Shown: positions 24,677 to 37,803, counted from the first letter of the stretch. The stretch: 64,000 bases of DNA from Inia geoffrensis (GCA_036417435.1 CM070919.1:30257318-30321317); one strand, 5' to 3'. Made by a program: numbers and translations. The notes: generated from the sequence alone by a model not told the origin.

Positions 24677-25984
24677 TATGTGTGTCTCTTACTGCTAGAT
24701 TATGAGCTTCTTGAAAGGAAGGTCCACATATTTGCTTTCTTTTTTTTAATCCCCTGCATCATATGTTGAAGACACCTGTAATATCTTGGGTTGAAACTGA
24801 ATCCGATTGGAAGGGGGTGACATGGCAGTGGGTGCCATACGGGTCGAGGTCTGGAAGGCCAGTCTCCTTGAGCAGAGAGATTCAGGACAGGTGCTTGTTG
24901 GGAAGGATGGAAGGTCTTCAGGGGCCACATGGTAGAGGCCTGAAGACCAAACCAAGGTCGCTGCCAAGGTCCTTATACTTTTATCTGCAGCGTTTGGAGC
25001 CAGAGAGGAACGTGGTCTCCACAGTTTTTGTGAGGATTTCTGGGCAGTGGAGTGAAGGCAGATGAAGTTAGAGCTGAGAGCCCTGATGGCAGGTGGCCTG
25101 ACAGCCACGTGTCATGTGACACCATGATCTAGATGGTGGCCCTGCAGAGGGGATGAGGAGCTCCAGGGAGCTGGGGAGAATGGCCGGGCGGGAGTTGGGG
25201 GAGGAGGGCCGGGCTTGCCCATCCCAGCGGAGACGCCGCGCGCCAGTGGGAAGGCTCCCCTGCCTGTCTACTTCCTTTCCTGAATGCACAGCGAATTCCT
25301 GGGCCGCCTTTGTAGTGAGCTGGTTTGGTTTGTCACCCTCCAGTTGTTTACAGCCTCCAGGTATTTGTAGACAGATCTTATCTCCCTCCCTCTTAGTCAC
25401 CACTTGGCCCAACTCTGCATGTTTTACTCTTTTAAACTCTGCCCCTGGGGCTGACCTCTCGCTACCCTCTCAAGGAGACTTGTTTGTGCTGTTGGAATCT
25501 ATTCCATTTTGATTATTTTAAGACAAGCGGTAAGCTAAATATGGCCCAGCAAGTATGGTCTTGAAGTAAAAAAAATAAATCTTATGCATGTATATGTTTA
25601 TATATATTTGGGTGTATCGAGTGTGTTATAAGCCCGAGGCAGCTGTGGCACTTCCCAAGCAACAGTCTGCAGCCTGTGTTCTCCCAGTTTCCCCGGAAAT
25701 GAATTCACTCTAAATTTTTTTTTAAAGGAAGAAAAATCAGAAAGTGATAAGTACCTACGGCCTCCTGATTCTCCTTTAGGATACATCTGTTTCTGTGAGG
25801 TCTTGGGGTTTATAGGACTGTGCTTATTTTCATGAGCCCATTAAAATGTATGCTTATCAAGAGGGCCAGCTCTATTTTGTCACCAAATTTCTCATCCTTT
25901 TCCTTATTTTTTCCCTCCACTTCCCCATTCCATGTCTGGTCTCTAGTGAGGTTTCCACACCTTACACTTTTGTCAAAAAATACT
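24677..25984. other. Unassigned intronic sequence
   Basis: No gene or clear repeat recognised. The stretch around 25190-25260 is GC-rich; the rest is ordinary. Confidence 0.4.
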
Positions 25985-27078
25985 GGTTGAAAACACTTCT
26001 AGAAAACAATGTAGGAGAAAATCTTCATGACCTTTGGGTTTGTGTATTTCTTAGGACACAAAACCAAGCACAAGCACTGACCATAAAAGGAAAATTGATA
26101 AGTTGGACTTCATGAAAATGAAAAGTTATGTTCTTTGAAAGACACCATTAAGAAAATGAAAAGGCAAGCTCCACACAGGGAAGAAACATTCAGAGTCCAT
26201 ATTTTTGAAAAGGAACTTGTATTCAGAATGTATAAAGAACTCTTAAACCCTATCCAATTTCTTAAAAATGGGCAAGCTGTAAGAACAGAACCTCACAAAA
26301 GCAGTTATGTCCATGACAAAGAAAGCACATGAAAAGATGCTGAACATTATCGGTCATCTGGGAAATGCAAATTAAAACCACAGTGAGCTATGGCCACACT
26401 CACCCACTATGGACGAATTAACGCCAAAACTAAAATGCCAAGTTACAGCGAAGACGCAGAGCAACCAGAACTCATACTTTGCTGACAGGAGTATAAAACA
26501 CTGTAGAGAACTGTTTGGCAATTTCCTACTAAAATTCAATGTATACCTAGCAAATGACCCAGGAATTTCACTTCTAGGTATGTACCCAAGAGAAAGGAAA
26601 GCATCTGTCAACAAAAAGATTTGTAACTGTTCATAGCAGCCTTATTCATAATATCTAATAGCTGGAAAAACCCAGATGTCCATCAGCTGGTGAATGCATG
26701 AAAACTATGGTATGTTCATCCAACAGCACAACAATAAATACAACCGTAAAAAGGAGCAAAAACAGCAACATAGCTGAATCTCAAACACTTGTGCCGAGCC
26801 AGCGAAGGCGGTCACAGCGCATGGGCCGTGTCCTTTCCTTTCCGTGACCTTCAAGGACAGACCACACTAGCCCGCTGGCCCGTGGTGGTCCAGGGATGGG
26901 GGCAGCGAGGAATGCAAAGGGGACATTGGGGACGAGGCAAACACGCCCACCCTGATGGAGCTGTGATTGCACGGGTGTGTACGTCTGTCAAAAGCCTCAG
27001 ACTCTGTGCGTCCAAGCTGGGAACATTTTATCCTTTGTAAATTATACCTCAATAGAGTCCATTTTTTAAAAAGCTAAT
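25985..27078 (+). mobile_element. Old L1, ORF2 3' end and 3' UTR
   Basis: Plus-strand L1 in order: the end of ORF2 and beyond (gataagttggacttcatgaa, tatccaatttcttaaaaatg, catgaaaagatgctgaacat, ccatcagctggtgaatgcat), finishing with tacctcaatagagtcca. Many stops; not coding. Confidence 0.9.
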
Positions 27079-27226
27079 CACAAAAGAATAAATTAAGCAC
27101 ATACGCATGGCAGAAAATGAGACCGTTGGTGGTTTACGTGTTCACGTGAATTTAAGACAGCGCGTGCCCTGCGCCAGGGATGTTTGCATTGTGAGATGTA
27201 ATTGATGGTGAAGACATCGGCAGGGC

Positions 27227-27246
27227 GGGGGGGGGGGGGGGGGGGG
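27227..27246. repeat. G20 homopolymer
   Basis: Twenty consecutive G followed by ttggg and further G-runs. It is a potential G-quadruplex, but also a place where the assembled length may be wrong. Confidence 0.95.
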
Positions 27247-30238
27247 TTGGGCTTGGGGGTTTGGGCGTGGAAGCATCTCTCACCTTCAGTAAGTTACATA
27301 GATATGACTTATTTACAAGGTTGGGCTGGGTTTCCAACAAACGGATAGGAAGTTGGCTGCCGGTAGTTCTGAATCCGTCCCCAGTCACTCTCCTTCCTGA
27401 ACTTGGCGCAGTCACTATTCCATATGCGGTGATTTCTACGGGACACTACGAAGCAGGTGTGATAAGGTATTCGTATTCAATCTCCATTGAAGTCAGTGGG
27501 CTTTTTGTAATGATTGGGCCGGAGACCTGGGCGTCCTGGTCCTTGGACCGGCCCCCCAGCTCAGCCGACCCCACTGCCTGCCGCTGCAGCCGCACACGCA
27601 GTGGCAGGCGCCACAGGCATCGCATGGCTGCCAAACTGTGCTTCCCAGTGACAGCTCTTCCCAAGGCCAGCGGATGTGTGCGCCCACTAGCCCACGATGT
27701 TTTTAGCCAAAAGCAAAGCCTTTGAAAGAGGTGCAGAAACAAGACCATTCACATCTGGTCTGTGTAGGGACTCCAGTCCCCAAACGATGAATTTAAAGGA
27801 AAACAAATAATTCTGTAATAAACCTCCAGGACTATTAGCTTGAGTGGGTTACAGTATGACGGAACGTTCCAGCGAACACCTGAGTTCCCCAGCACATTTT
27901 TGTAATCCGGACGGAGCTTCTGAGAATTAAAGATTTAAGTACAGTAGAAACTTTTGGAATCAGCTGGGGGATGAAATGAGTCGCTCTAAGTGCAAAGGAG
28001 TAACGGCGAAGAAGTCGATCAGAAGGAACCGTCAAATCCAGAACAGCCACACGAGAGAGCATTAGGAACGTATCCAGCACCATTGCGCCACGTTATAGGT
28101 AAGAACTAAGCCTGGAGAAGCCGTTCCACCAAGTGCAGCCCCTTGTGCTGTTTTCTGGAAAGCCGATCACTCCTTGTCATGCTTACGCCTCCCCTGTCAG
28201 GAATGCAGCGTCGGGTGAACCCCGCAGCCGGCTGTGAGCAGAGAAACAGAAGGAAGCCCGGCCTCCCGGCACCCAGCTCCCCCGTTCTCCCCTGGGCTCC
28301 TAAAATCTAGAACCATCATCGTGTTTGGGACACTTGTTATCCCTTTCTCCAACCGTTGACATCCTGAAGGGATCTCTCCTTCCTGTGAGCTTCTCAGTGG
28401 CCCTTCATCTCCTCCCTCCCTAGGCCCCGACTCCACTGGGGCTTCGCATCCATTGAAGAAGAACTTGTATTGCCCAGGGATAATTGTTTCGAAACTTAAG
28501 AGCAGGGGGCCCCTGGCCCTTCGCTGTGACTTGTTCCCAGAGACCACACAACAAGGCAGATCGTCGGAAAGATGTTACGGCCCGGGTTGCATTTCTGACC
28601 AGAGACTCAGCAGCAAATAAATCACAGATGTGAACAATGCTTAAACCCCCGGCGTAACGCAGCAAACCCCTAGTATCTTCTTAGGCTTATCCTCATGCTT
28701 TGAGCAGCTGGACCGCGCGTGCTGGCCTCTGAAGGGAGACGTTTGCCTTCCAGGTTGTGTCTTGGAAGGGAAGGGGTCTGTGGACACTGGCCTGTGCCGT
28801 CACTCGAAGGATATAGAGAAGTCGTGTTTCATTTTTAAGCATTGGGAATTAAAGAAATTGTTTCCATAAAATAGGTTAATTTGCTTTGTAAAAAAATAAA
28901 TCTAGATTGGTAAGTTTTATTTTAATAGGAAAAAATGTGTAAGCAAGGTTTTAAATATTTGGTAAGTTCACTGGTGCCTGTCGGCAGCCCACAAATTGCT
29001 AAATCCAATAGCACTCCAAGATTCGGGAGGCTGCTATTTTCCCTCATACTCTGAAGCATACGCCTGATGGTAAGCATAAGGAAAGATAGGTTTCTGAAAC
29101 CTGCAAATGGCAAAGTTCTTTCATTTATCTGTATGTGCAATAAAATGCCTCAAGCATCTAGCCACCCTCAAAGAAGAGGGGAAGGGACCTTTTGAGAAAA
29201 CAAATCCATCTCAACTCAAACCTGCAAACTCACGATAGTGGATTTTAAAGTGAACTAAGAATGAATGGTGGATATAAGTTGACCTAAAAATAAAATCCAC
29301 AGTAGGTCATTTCATAAATCTCAATCCAAAATATGGCTTTGAATAAAAGCTTCATGAAAACACCTGACCTGCATCAGGTGCCACGGTCACTTTCTATGAA
29401 AACGCCATGGTGCTCTAGTTAGAGGACTTCCCTAATCAGACGGCCAGTGATGGTCAACCCCAGGGAGGGGACAGAAGGAGACGCCTCTTGTGTCCCCACA
29501 GGGAGCGGCAGCACGGAACACAGCTACCTCGGGGGGCAGAAAACGTGGAGACCAAAACAAGCCCCCAAAAAGGACTGACAGCCATGGGAAACCAGGAGGC
29601 CCATGTCACAAAGCTGGGTCCTGTCCAGGATGCGCTTGGCAGGGAAGCAACCAAGTATGCCCGCGAGAAGCTGGGCTTCGGCCGGGCCCTGGGCGAGGAG
29701 GGCCAGCCAGGGGGATACCGGCCCTGGTCGGGCGGTCCCGGGAGCCGAGGGCTGGCCGGAGCTGCAGGGAGGGCGGGCCTACCTGCCAGGCTGGGACCGC
29801 CGCTCAGAGCCCTGGACCCCTGACCGACCAGCCCCAGACCGTGCCCGCTGCCGGCAGAGGGCCTGGCTCCCGGGCCTGAGGACGCCTGGGCAGGAGCGGA
29901 AGGACGACCCAGAGAGAACACCCCAGCGACAGCGCAGGACAGAGCTCTGCAGAAGGAAGCTCATCTCTGAGCGGGTGCTGATTTGCTCCGGAATGGACAT
30001 TGCACTGGCTGAACTGATGTAATGTCAGGATGTCTCCCCGCTCCTCTTTCAAGCTTTTTGAGTCATGGACCATATTCTGTTCCTCTTTGGGCGATGGATC
30101 AATGTAGGGCAACTAGTGCCCACTTGCTACGCATTTAGTACAGATGCCTTCTCGGCCTGTGGCCGCTGGAACTGCACACGGGCCCGTCCAGGGTGAAGCC
30201 AAGCCGTCCACCCTGCAGAGCCTCTAGGATTATAATAC
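27247..30238. other. Unassigned intronic sequence
   Basis: No gene recognised. 27540-27620 and 29450-29940 are GC-rich; the latter has about 24 CpGs in 300 bases at 29640-29940, borderline for a CpG island. 28850-29400 is AT-rich. Confidence 0.4.
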
Positions 30239-30416
30239 GGTGGTTCTCACCCATTAGGATCACCTGGGGTTGTTTTGTTTTGTTTTCAACTCCCGCTACC
30301 CAGGCCACAGCTCTTTAGTGAAATCAGAATGTCTGTCTGGATTGAGCCCCGGGCACTGGTATTTTTAAAACTCCCCAGGTGGCCTGCAGGATGCGAGCCA
30401 GTTTAAGAACCGGGGT
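30239..30416 (+). mobile_element. MER5-like hAT-Charlie element
   Basis: Begins ggtggttctcacccattagg, carries gaatcacctgg-type wording (ggatcacctgggg), an interior atcagaatgtctg block and ccccaggtggcctgcagg, and ends in the inverted gttctcaa motif (agtttaagaaccgggg). Fits a non-autonomous MER5A-type copy. Confidence 0.75.
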
Positions 30417-30427
30417 TTTGATCCTGT

Positions 30428-30595
30428 CTCAGCCCAGCAGCCCACCAGAGTCACCCGGGGGGCTTGAAAACTTCCTGAGGCCAAGGCCTCCACCCGCCAG
30501 GTGCTCTGACCTGATTGCCATGGGGTGAAGCCCTTGCAGTAGTGTTTGCAAGCTTCCCAAGTGATGCTACCATGCAGCCCGAGTTAGACTGCCCC
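30428..30595 (+). mobile_element. Second MER5-like hAT-Charlie element
   Basis: A more decayed copy right after the first: caccagagtcacccgggggg, ccaaggcctccacccgccag, and ttcccaagtgatgctaccat in MER5 order. Confidence 0.65.
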
Positions 30596-32589
30596 GTACA
30601 ATCAAGACCTACAGAGCCCTGCCCGCGGGGTTGGTTTTTCAGCCCTTTCCAAAATTTTGCCAAGAACCCCCAACTTTATATTACACTATGGACTTGCTCT
30701 AGTGTTTTTATAAGTTTGCAAATTTCTTGCCAACTACCTGACAAGTTTTAAAGGATCAAATTAAGAAGTTCTACAAAGCCAAGGAGTTATTTCCATGTGT
30801 ATTTTATCACGATTTTTTTTTTTTCTTTTAAATGAGCGTTAGAGCAATGGAAAGCAATTCAGAACCAAGTACAGCTTGAAAGCTGATGTGGTTTTGCCAC
30901 TAAAGCGTGTGGAGCAGGCCCGGGGCAGCCAGCCCTCGGACACGGGAGGGAAAGAACCCACCGTGTTCCAAGCTTTGACCTATTTCTTGCAGTTGTTGAA
31001 AAGTATGAGGCATGAAATCCAGATTTGTGACTTTTTAAAGAGTTAGTTGTGGATTCCCTGGACGATTATGTTCCCATCACTTATGTAGCTTTTAAAACTC
31101 AAATGACGCTTTGAAAAAATCCAAGTTTGGCACGCGCCGAGCTCCAGTGTCGGTCGTCTTAATTCAGTAAAAGTAAGGGGGCTAATGCCTCTGCCTTTGC
31201 TTAAACCACGGTTTGTTGTGAGGGTCAGACAGGAAGGCTCATTCATGTGTAACTTTGGGGAAAGCTAAGCCGGGGGTGATTCTCCTTGGGCACTTTATTT
31301 CTCGGTCTGCATAAAATGAGAATTTGAGGAAAATGTCTTAGGAGGGTGGAGCCTTCACGCTGGAGGTGCCTTTCCTTTCATCTTTTCGGATTTTATGTTT
31401 ACTGGGAGTTTCATAACCGAGAGATGTCACCCGTCTCTGCCAGGGCCAGGTGCGCCAACACCAAGGGTTACTGTATATATGCCTCTCCTCTACCCTTCTC
31501 TCTCTTTTGTTGGTTTGTTGGTTTGTTTTGGTTTTTTTGTTTAAATTCTTCGGCATTTCTCCCAACTGTTTTTCTAAAACATTGTAGTGTGAAAACCTCT
31601 GCTGATTGCATATCAGTTATATCTCAATAAAGCTGGAAAAGGATAGAAAATAATGTTAAAATTTCAAAAACCAACGGAGATTTATAGAAACCACACTGCA
31701 TGCCTGGCAACACACGCTTCTGCCTGAGGCTTTTTCTGCCAAGAACCCTAAGGATTCCTGAAGTCATTCGCACCGTTTTTACTGGTCTTCAGTCTCCTTG
31801 CTTGGTGGTGTTCTGACCTCCCCGTTGCCAGACTGTTACAGCTGCCTGCTTCCACTTCTCCTAAATCGACGCAGACGTGAGGGTGACTAGCCACCAGGTC
31901 GTCTCGCCCCACCGATAGGAGCTGCACCTGTCCCCAGTCAGACGTGGGGAATCGCGTGCACAGGGCGTGGCAGCCGTCTCACGTGCAGACCGCGTTCTCC
32001 GCCATGCGCTCAGCACGCTGGGCAACGCGAGGTTCCTTAAGGACATGGATCTTGTTCTGACCCCCCGGGGGTGCTGTGATTTTCTTGGAGCGCAGGCTCC
32101 GAGCCCCAGTTGCCTCCGTCTCCCTCACGGCACCCCGGGCAGCTCCCTGCCCCGCCCTCGCGCTGTGCGGGCCCGTCGGGTACCAGGCAGTCTCTTAGGC
32201 TCCTGTGTGATGGTGAGAAGGGCGAGGACAGGGACGTCACCTGGCCTCGGGATGAGAAACTGGGACTCCGCGTGCGATCTTCGTAAATCCCAATCCCACG
32301 TTAGCAAGAAAATCAAGCTCCAGGTGGGACTAGGGAAATTTCACGATTTCAGACTTATCTGAAAGACAAAGATGGCTCTAGAATAGAAGACCTGAGCATC
32401 CTCAGATAATTCCTATCACAAGGACAGATGGGTGGGAAACGACGGCCCTACTCCGGGCTTCCGAGGTTGCTGGTCCTCCCTGGGTGGTGCAGGGGTGTCA
32501 TTTAAAGCAGTACCTGGTGCGGCGAAGGGCATTCCTGCAGTGAAGGACTCCGTGTCTGTTACGATGCGTCCGGTTTGGATGTCCGTCCC
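30596..32589. other. Unassigned intronic sequence
   Basis: No gene recognised. An L1 3'-end scrap is visible near 31600-31640 (atatctcaataaagctgg). The rest is unassigned. Confidence 0.4.
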
Positions 32590-32780
32590 TCCACCTGCCG
32601 ACACGGCACCTTGGCCACGTTCCTCAGAACCCCAGTTTTCCAACTGTGGAATGTGGCTCAGGATGGTCTCTGCCTCACAGGATTTTTGTAGCAATGAAAA
32701 TGGGATGCTTTGCGGGACACAGCTGGGATAGTTTAACAAATGTGCTGTATGCAAATGCTCAGCAAATGTGGATTACCATT
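32590..32780 (+). repeat. MIR SINE
   Basis: Plus-strand MIR: ttggccacgttcctcagaac, cagttttccaactgtggaat, tgcctcacaggatttttgta and atgctcagcaaatgtggatt fall in consensus order. Confidence 0.75.
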
Positions 32781-32924
32781 GAATATCTCAGTTGTCCATT
32801 TAAACAACCGCTGCCTCCCTAATCTCCACGATCGGCCAGTTATGCCCACCGAACTCCTAGGCGTCCTGCTCTCGGGGACACATCAGCCAGAGAGGAAGCA
32901 GGGCCTGAACCAAGGTGGTGAAGT

Positions 32925-33125
32925 GACGGCTGGCATTTATTAGCAGCTCCCTGGGAGCCAGGCATTGTGCTGGCACGACTTTCACTCTGCCCTCCAGCAT
33001 TGCTGCTAGGTAGACAGGATGACGGTTTACGCTTGTAAAAGCTGAGACTTCAGAAATTTCAGGTCTCACACGAGGCCACTCGAGAGCCTCGCTGGCAGCC
33101 GACACTTAAACCCAGGTTATTCCTG
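32925..33125 (-). repeat. MIR SINE
   Basis: Nearly full inverted MIR: gcatttattagcagctccct, agccaggcattgtgctggca, then a diverged core and gacacttaaacccaggttat. Confidence 0.8.
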
Positions 33126-33689
33126 GAGCCCGGCCTGCTCTGGCCTCCCCGTGTCCCTTGGCCTCCGGGGACAGGCACTGCACGGAGGTGACACAGGAGT
33201 TGTTGCCGGTAGAGAGAGAAATCAGAGGTGTTCCTGAAGTCTTGAGACTGAGTGACTGAGTAAGAGAAACAGGAACGGAAGGAAGATGACTGACGTGGGA
33301 GAGGCGTTACGTTAGACGTCCGCAGGCTTGTGCAACGGAGCCTGGGGATGTGTGTCCCACAGAAGTGAGTTCGTAACAAAGCTGTCGCCTCGTGGCTAGT
33401 TTTATAGTTTCAGCTTCCAAGTGGCATCTCACACAAAAAAACCAAAATGTGACCCTGCAACATTATAAATACATACACACGTACCTATACACACGTACAC
33501 ACACACATGCATGGCCACCAGTAAGCTACAAGGTACCTGGGCTGTGTCATCTGAAAGTTAAGAGCTGACGCCCATTCATTCATGCAGCTGTTCATTGAGA
33601 GCCTCCCCTGGGCCAGGCACCTCGCCTGGAGGGACAGGTACGCGCATCCTGGGGGAGCTCGACGACGGGGAGCAGTGTGGCCCCGAGGG
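33126..33689. other. Unassigned intronic sequence with an L2 scrap
   Basis: 33565-33660 resembles inverted L2 (cattcattcatgcagctgtt, gggccaggcacctcgcctgg). A CA-rich patch lies at 33470-33510. No gene recognised. Confidence 0.45.
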
Positions 33690-33835
33690 CCGGTGGATGG
33701 TCCAGCAGCTCCATACCTGTTAGCTTTGTGACCCCAGGCAACTTACTTCCTCTCCACGTCTTCGGTTTCTCGTATAGAAAATGAGGAATAATAATAATAT
33801 CTACCTCATCACATTTTTATGAGGATTGAAAGTAT
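33690..33835 (+). repeat. MIR SINE, interrupted by an L1
   Basis: Strong plus-strand MIR match: ttagctttgtgaccccaggc, then aaaatgaggaataataataa and tatgaggattgaaagtattt, where it is broken by the L1 poly(T). Confidence 0.85.
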
Positions 33836-34728
33836 TTTTTTTTTTATTGGAGTATAGTTGATTGACAATGTTGTATTAGTTTCAGGTGCACAGCAAAGTG
33901 ATTCAGTTATATATTCTTTTTTAGATTCTTTTCTTATTATAGTTTATTACAAGATATTGAGTAGAGTTCCCTGTGCTGTACAGTAGGTCCTTGTTAGTTA
34001 CCTATTTTACATATAGCAGTGTGTATATGTTAATCCCAACCTCCTAATTTATCCTCCCCCTTTCCCCTTTGGTAACCATAAGTTTGTTTTCTACGACTGT
34101 GAGTCTATTTTCTGTTTTGTAAATAAGTTCATTTGTATCATTTTTTTAGATTCCACACATAAGTGATATCATACGGTATTTGTCTTTCTCTGTCTGACTT
34201 CACTTAGTATGGTAATCTCTGGGTCCATCCATGTTGCTGCAAATGGCATTATTTCATTCCTTCTTATGGCTGACCTATATTCTATCGTATATATGTACCA
34301 CATCTTCTTTATCCATTCATCTGTCCATGGACACTTGGCTTGCTTCCATGTCTGTTTACATGGCTATTGTAAATAGTGATGCAGTGATCACTGGGGTCCG
34401 TGTATCTTTTCAAACTAGAGTCCTCTCCAGATTTAAGCCCAGGAGTGGGATTTCTGGGTCGTATGGTGGCTCTATTTGTAGTTTTTTAAGGAACCCCCAT
34501 ACTCTTCTCCGTAGTGGCTGTATCAATTTACATTCCCACCAACAGTGAAGGACGGTTCCCTTTTGTCCACAGCCTCTCCAGCATTTATGATTTGTAGCCT
34601 TTTTGATGATGGCCGTTCTGACAGTGTGAGGTGACGCCTCATTGTAGTTTTCATTTGCATTTCTCTAATAATTAGCGATATTGAGCATCTTTTCATGTGC
34701 CTGTTGGCTATCTGTATGTGTTCTAAAA
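33836..34728 (-). mobile_element. L1 3' segment, about 0.9 kb, fairly recent
   Basis: Poly(T), then the reverse complement of a cetartiodactyl L1: attggagtatagttgattga, ccctgtgctgtacagtaggt, ttatggctgacctatattct, ccaggagtgggatttctggg and ttttcatgtgcctgttggct. The flanks aaagtattt (left) and aaagttagtattt (right, about 34725-34738) suggest a decayed target duplication within the MIR. Confidence 0.93.
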
Positions 34729-34738
34729 GTTAGTATTT

Positions 34739-34930
34739 ATGAGACATTTAGGACAGAGCAGCGTGTTTAAAGGCCCCGTGGCCAGACGGAGGCCGGCAGG
34801 AGACTGGTGTGACGGAACAGAGGCGGGGCGGAGGGTGGAAATCAGCTGCAGGTAGAAGAAAGGGCTGGTCCATGGAAAGCGTTTAGGGGTTTTGGTTTTT
34901 GCTCCAAGTAATGGGAGGCTGTGGGAGGGT

Positions 34931-34931
<1 letters not shown>
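34739..34931 (-). repeat. L2-like interspersed repeat fragment
   Basis: Resembles an old mammalian repeat (L2-type in my recollection): cagagcagcgtgtttaaagg, ccagacggaggccggcagga and tttttgctccaagtaatggg align in order with that family. It continues past the GA microsatellite at about 35395-35540. Confidence 0.45.
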
Positions 34932-34975
<44 letters not shown>

Positions 34976-34988
34976 TGTGTGTGTGTGT
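34932..34988. repeat. Compound (GA)n(GT)n microsatellite
   Basis: About 42 bases of GA followed by about 15 bases of GT. It generates Arg/Glu-rich and Leu/Ser-rich spurious open frames. Confidence 0.98.
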
Positions 34989-35544
34989 ACACAGCGTGTT
35001 GAGCAAAAGAAGCCAGAAACAAAAGAGTATGTGCCACATGCCTCCATTGTTGTGGTCGAGTCTCAGACGGGAAGCATCCATGATGACAGAGCTCAGAACA
35101 GAGGTTATTGTCAGTGGAGGCATCAGGGGGAGAGTTCTCTGCTGTGGGCACCCGGGAGCCCCCTGAGGCCTGGAGACCACCACCTTGGTGGCCGTGGTTA
35201 AACAGGTAGATGCATACGTAAAAACTTAGGCTGTGACTTACGATTAGTGTACTTTGTGGACTTAACTGTATGCATTTAATACCTCAATTTTAAAAAAGAA
35301 AAATGGCGGGTGATAAGGATGCAGGGGTGCATGCCTGACCCAGCTCGTGGGCTATTTCAGTCACACCTGGAACAGAAATTATTGAAGCTCTACTAGGGTG
35401 CTGATGGTGGTGGTGAAGACGAATGGATGGATTTGGAATGCTACAACCCACAAGACTTGTGATGGACTGGATACAGAAAGCGAGGGGATGAGAGAGGTCC
35501 AGGACGACTCCCGGGCTCCTGGTTCTGTCCCCTGAGATTCTGAA
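34989..35544. other. Intronic sequence with L1 and L2-like scraps
   Basis: 35220-35300 looks like an L1 3' end (tacctcaattttaaa) and 35395-35540 like the L2-type repeat. No gene. Confidence 0.45.
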
Positions 35545-35755
35545 AGCCGTGGGATGTAACGGTCAAGAACGCTGCTTGCCTGGGTTAGACTCCAAGGCTC
35601 CTTCACTTCCTAATTGTGTGACCCTGTACCCTCTGCACCTTATTTTCATCTGTGAACTGGAAACAGTGACCAGGCTTCAATGAGCTAATTCTCATCAAGC
35701 GCTTAGAAGGGCTGCGTACAGTAGGCTCTGAGTAACTGTTAGCTGTTATCTAATG
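35545..35755 (+). repeat. MIR SINE
   Basis: Near full-length plus-strand MIR: cctgggttagactccaaggc, taattgtgtgaccctgtacc, aatgagctaattctcatcaa and cagtaggctctgagtaactg. Confidence 0.9.
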
Positions 35756-37789
35756 GGACCGGGCTGGGGAATGAAGACCTGAGTTAAGTTAGGTTAGACG
35801 TGTGGCGTGTATAGCGCCTGTAAGTCATCCAGAGAGAGTTGGGTGGGGCGCTGCTCTGGTCCCAGAGCTCAGGGAAGGTCAGCAGTGAGGACAGAAGTGA
35901 ATCGCTGGCCATCTGTTGCCAGGAGGGCTCTAACCGCCTGGGCTGTGAGCCGTCCTCGGGACCTAATGGCCCGGTGGGGAGGACAAGCCCAGACAGGGGA
36001 CGAGCCCAGGGAGAAAACCAGGGGTGACGGGTCCCAGGGCCAAGGGGACATGACACGAGGTTCAGAGCAGGGCGGGGACGTCGCCAAGTGTCGATAGCTG
36101 CTGAGAATCCAGCCAGGACGAAGGCATCTTCTGCCAGACACTCTGCTGAGCACCTTAACTCCATGGCCGTGGGCTCCCAGCCTGTTCCCACCCCCGGGCA
36201 GCCCTGGAATCGCCCAGGCTGCACGGACTGAAGCTCAGGGTCGAGGCTTCAGTGGCAGAGAGGGATCTGACGGGGGGTGGGGGTGGGGGTGTCCTTGTTT
36301 TATCCCCGTCGTCTTCCTCTCCCCCAGCCCGGGTGCCTCCCCAGTGGGGACCTGGGCATCAGGGTCCTGGGCCCGTTGTTCCACACCCATTTATTTTACT
36401 CAAATGCAGTCCCGTGCACCTACCTTGCTCTGCTTACCAGTCAGATGAAAAAGGTGGGCTCGAATAATCATTTTTGTGTTGGAGTCTTTCCTCGTAAATG
36501 TGAGCAGCTTTGAGAAGTGCACTACTTGTAGATGTAACTGCAACTGTGCTCTTTACACTGAGCTCTGTGCCCCATCTTTCTCGTGTTTGTTATGTTTACT
36601 CACTGAGAAGTAATTTAAAACATGTTAATAGTAAAACAAGCAGATATATTACAGGGCAGAACAACTACATACGAGACCCTACAGGAAAATTCCTCTAACA
36701 AGGGCTGCTCTGTGCTCTGCGCTCTGCTGTCACAGGGTTTGGGGAACGCTAGCCCTGGTGAAATGAAACTAAGAAATTGTACGTTACAATTAGGTGTGTT
36801 TGTGCATGGGTTTTGACCTTTTTCTTAACCCTTTCAAACCATCTTCTCGGTTACTGGTTAGAACGCAGTATCCTCACGTACCCTAAATCTTCTGTGTCCC
36901 AACGCTCCCAGAGTTTAGGGTCAAGGCTCATGGTACGCAGTTAGCTGGTCTCTACAGCCTTACTAGTTCAACATTTGGCCAAAGCCATAATCTTCCTTAA
37001 ATCAGATTCCTCTCAGTGATGACAAAACTAACCAGAGAGGGGAAAGCTCCTACCTTCCTTCTTTCCAGCTCCCTAGTTTAAGACTTTCTTCTTTCTTCAT
37101 GATAAAAAACAAAAAACTAACATCATCTGCTTAGAAAATACAGCCCTCTAAGACCATTTCCAGCCGAAGGAAGGATTTTTATCAGCTTCCCCGTGGGTCT
37201 CGCCGGCCTGGAATCAACAGAACCCATTTCTTACGTTCCTGAGGTCATTTAAGGTATCTCTTAGCCCATTTCCCCAAATCTGAGAACATGAGACATGGGT
37301 TTTCCTTACAAAAACCCTTTCTAGTCCTCTTTAAAAGTGTTGCACTAACAGTGTTACAAACTACAACATCCAAACCTCAAACTTCTGAACTCCCAACTAA
37401 AGCAGGAAACGATCCCATTCCCTCGCGGCTGTGCTGTCCCCGCCGTTCAGGTGGCTCCTGGACCAGCTCTCCAGTTGTGAGCTACCCTCCAGAACCGTCC
37501 TCCCAGCCCCCGACGTGGTGACGCGCCACCGCGTCCGATTCCGCGTACCTAGAACCGAGCCCTCACCCTCCGGCCGGCTCCCCGGTGCCGCCCAGTTCTC
37601 CCAGTGGAATCACTGCCCTTAGGATCGCCCGACTAGAGAATTAATCAGGAGCTTCCCTTTCCTCTGCGATCCTCCGCACGCTGCGATCGATAGTTCTTGT
37701 CTCCTAAGATCTACCTTAGAGTCACTGCCTTCTCTGCTCCGTCTGTGACGCTTCGTCCAGACCCTCACCCACTCTGCACCTTCCGCGCC
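35756..37789. other. Unassigned intronic sequence
   Basis: No gene or clear repeat. A (GGGGGT)-type patch lies at 36270-36290. 36830-37790 is pyrimidine-rich with many short C/T blocks. Confidence 0.4.
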
Positions 37790-37803
37790 AGAACCTACCC
37801 TTT

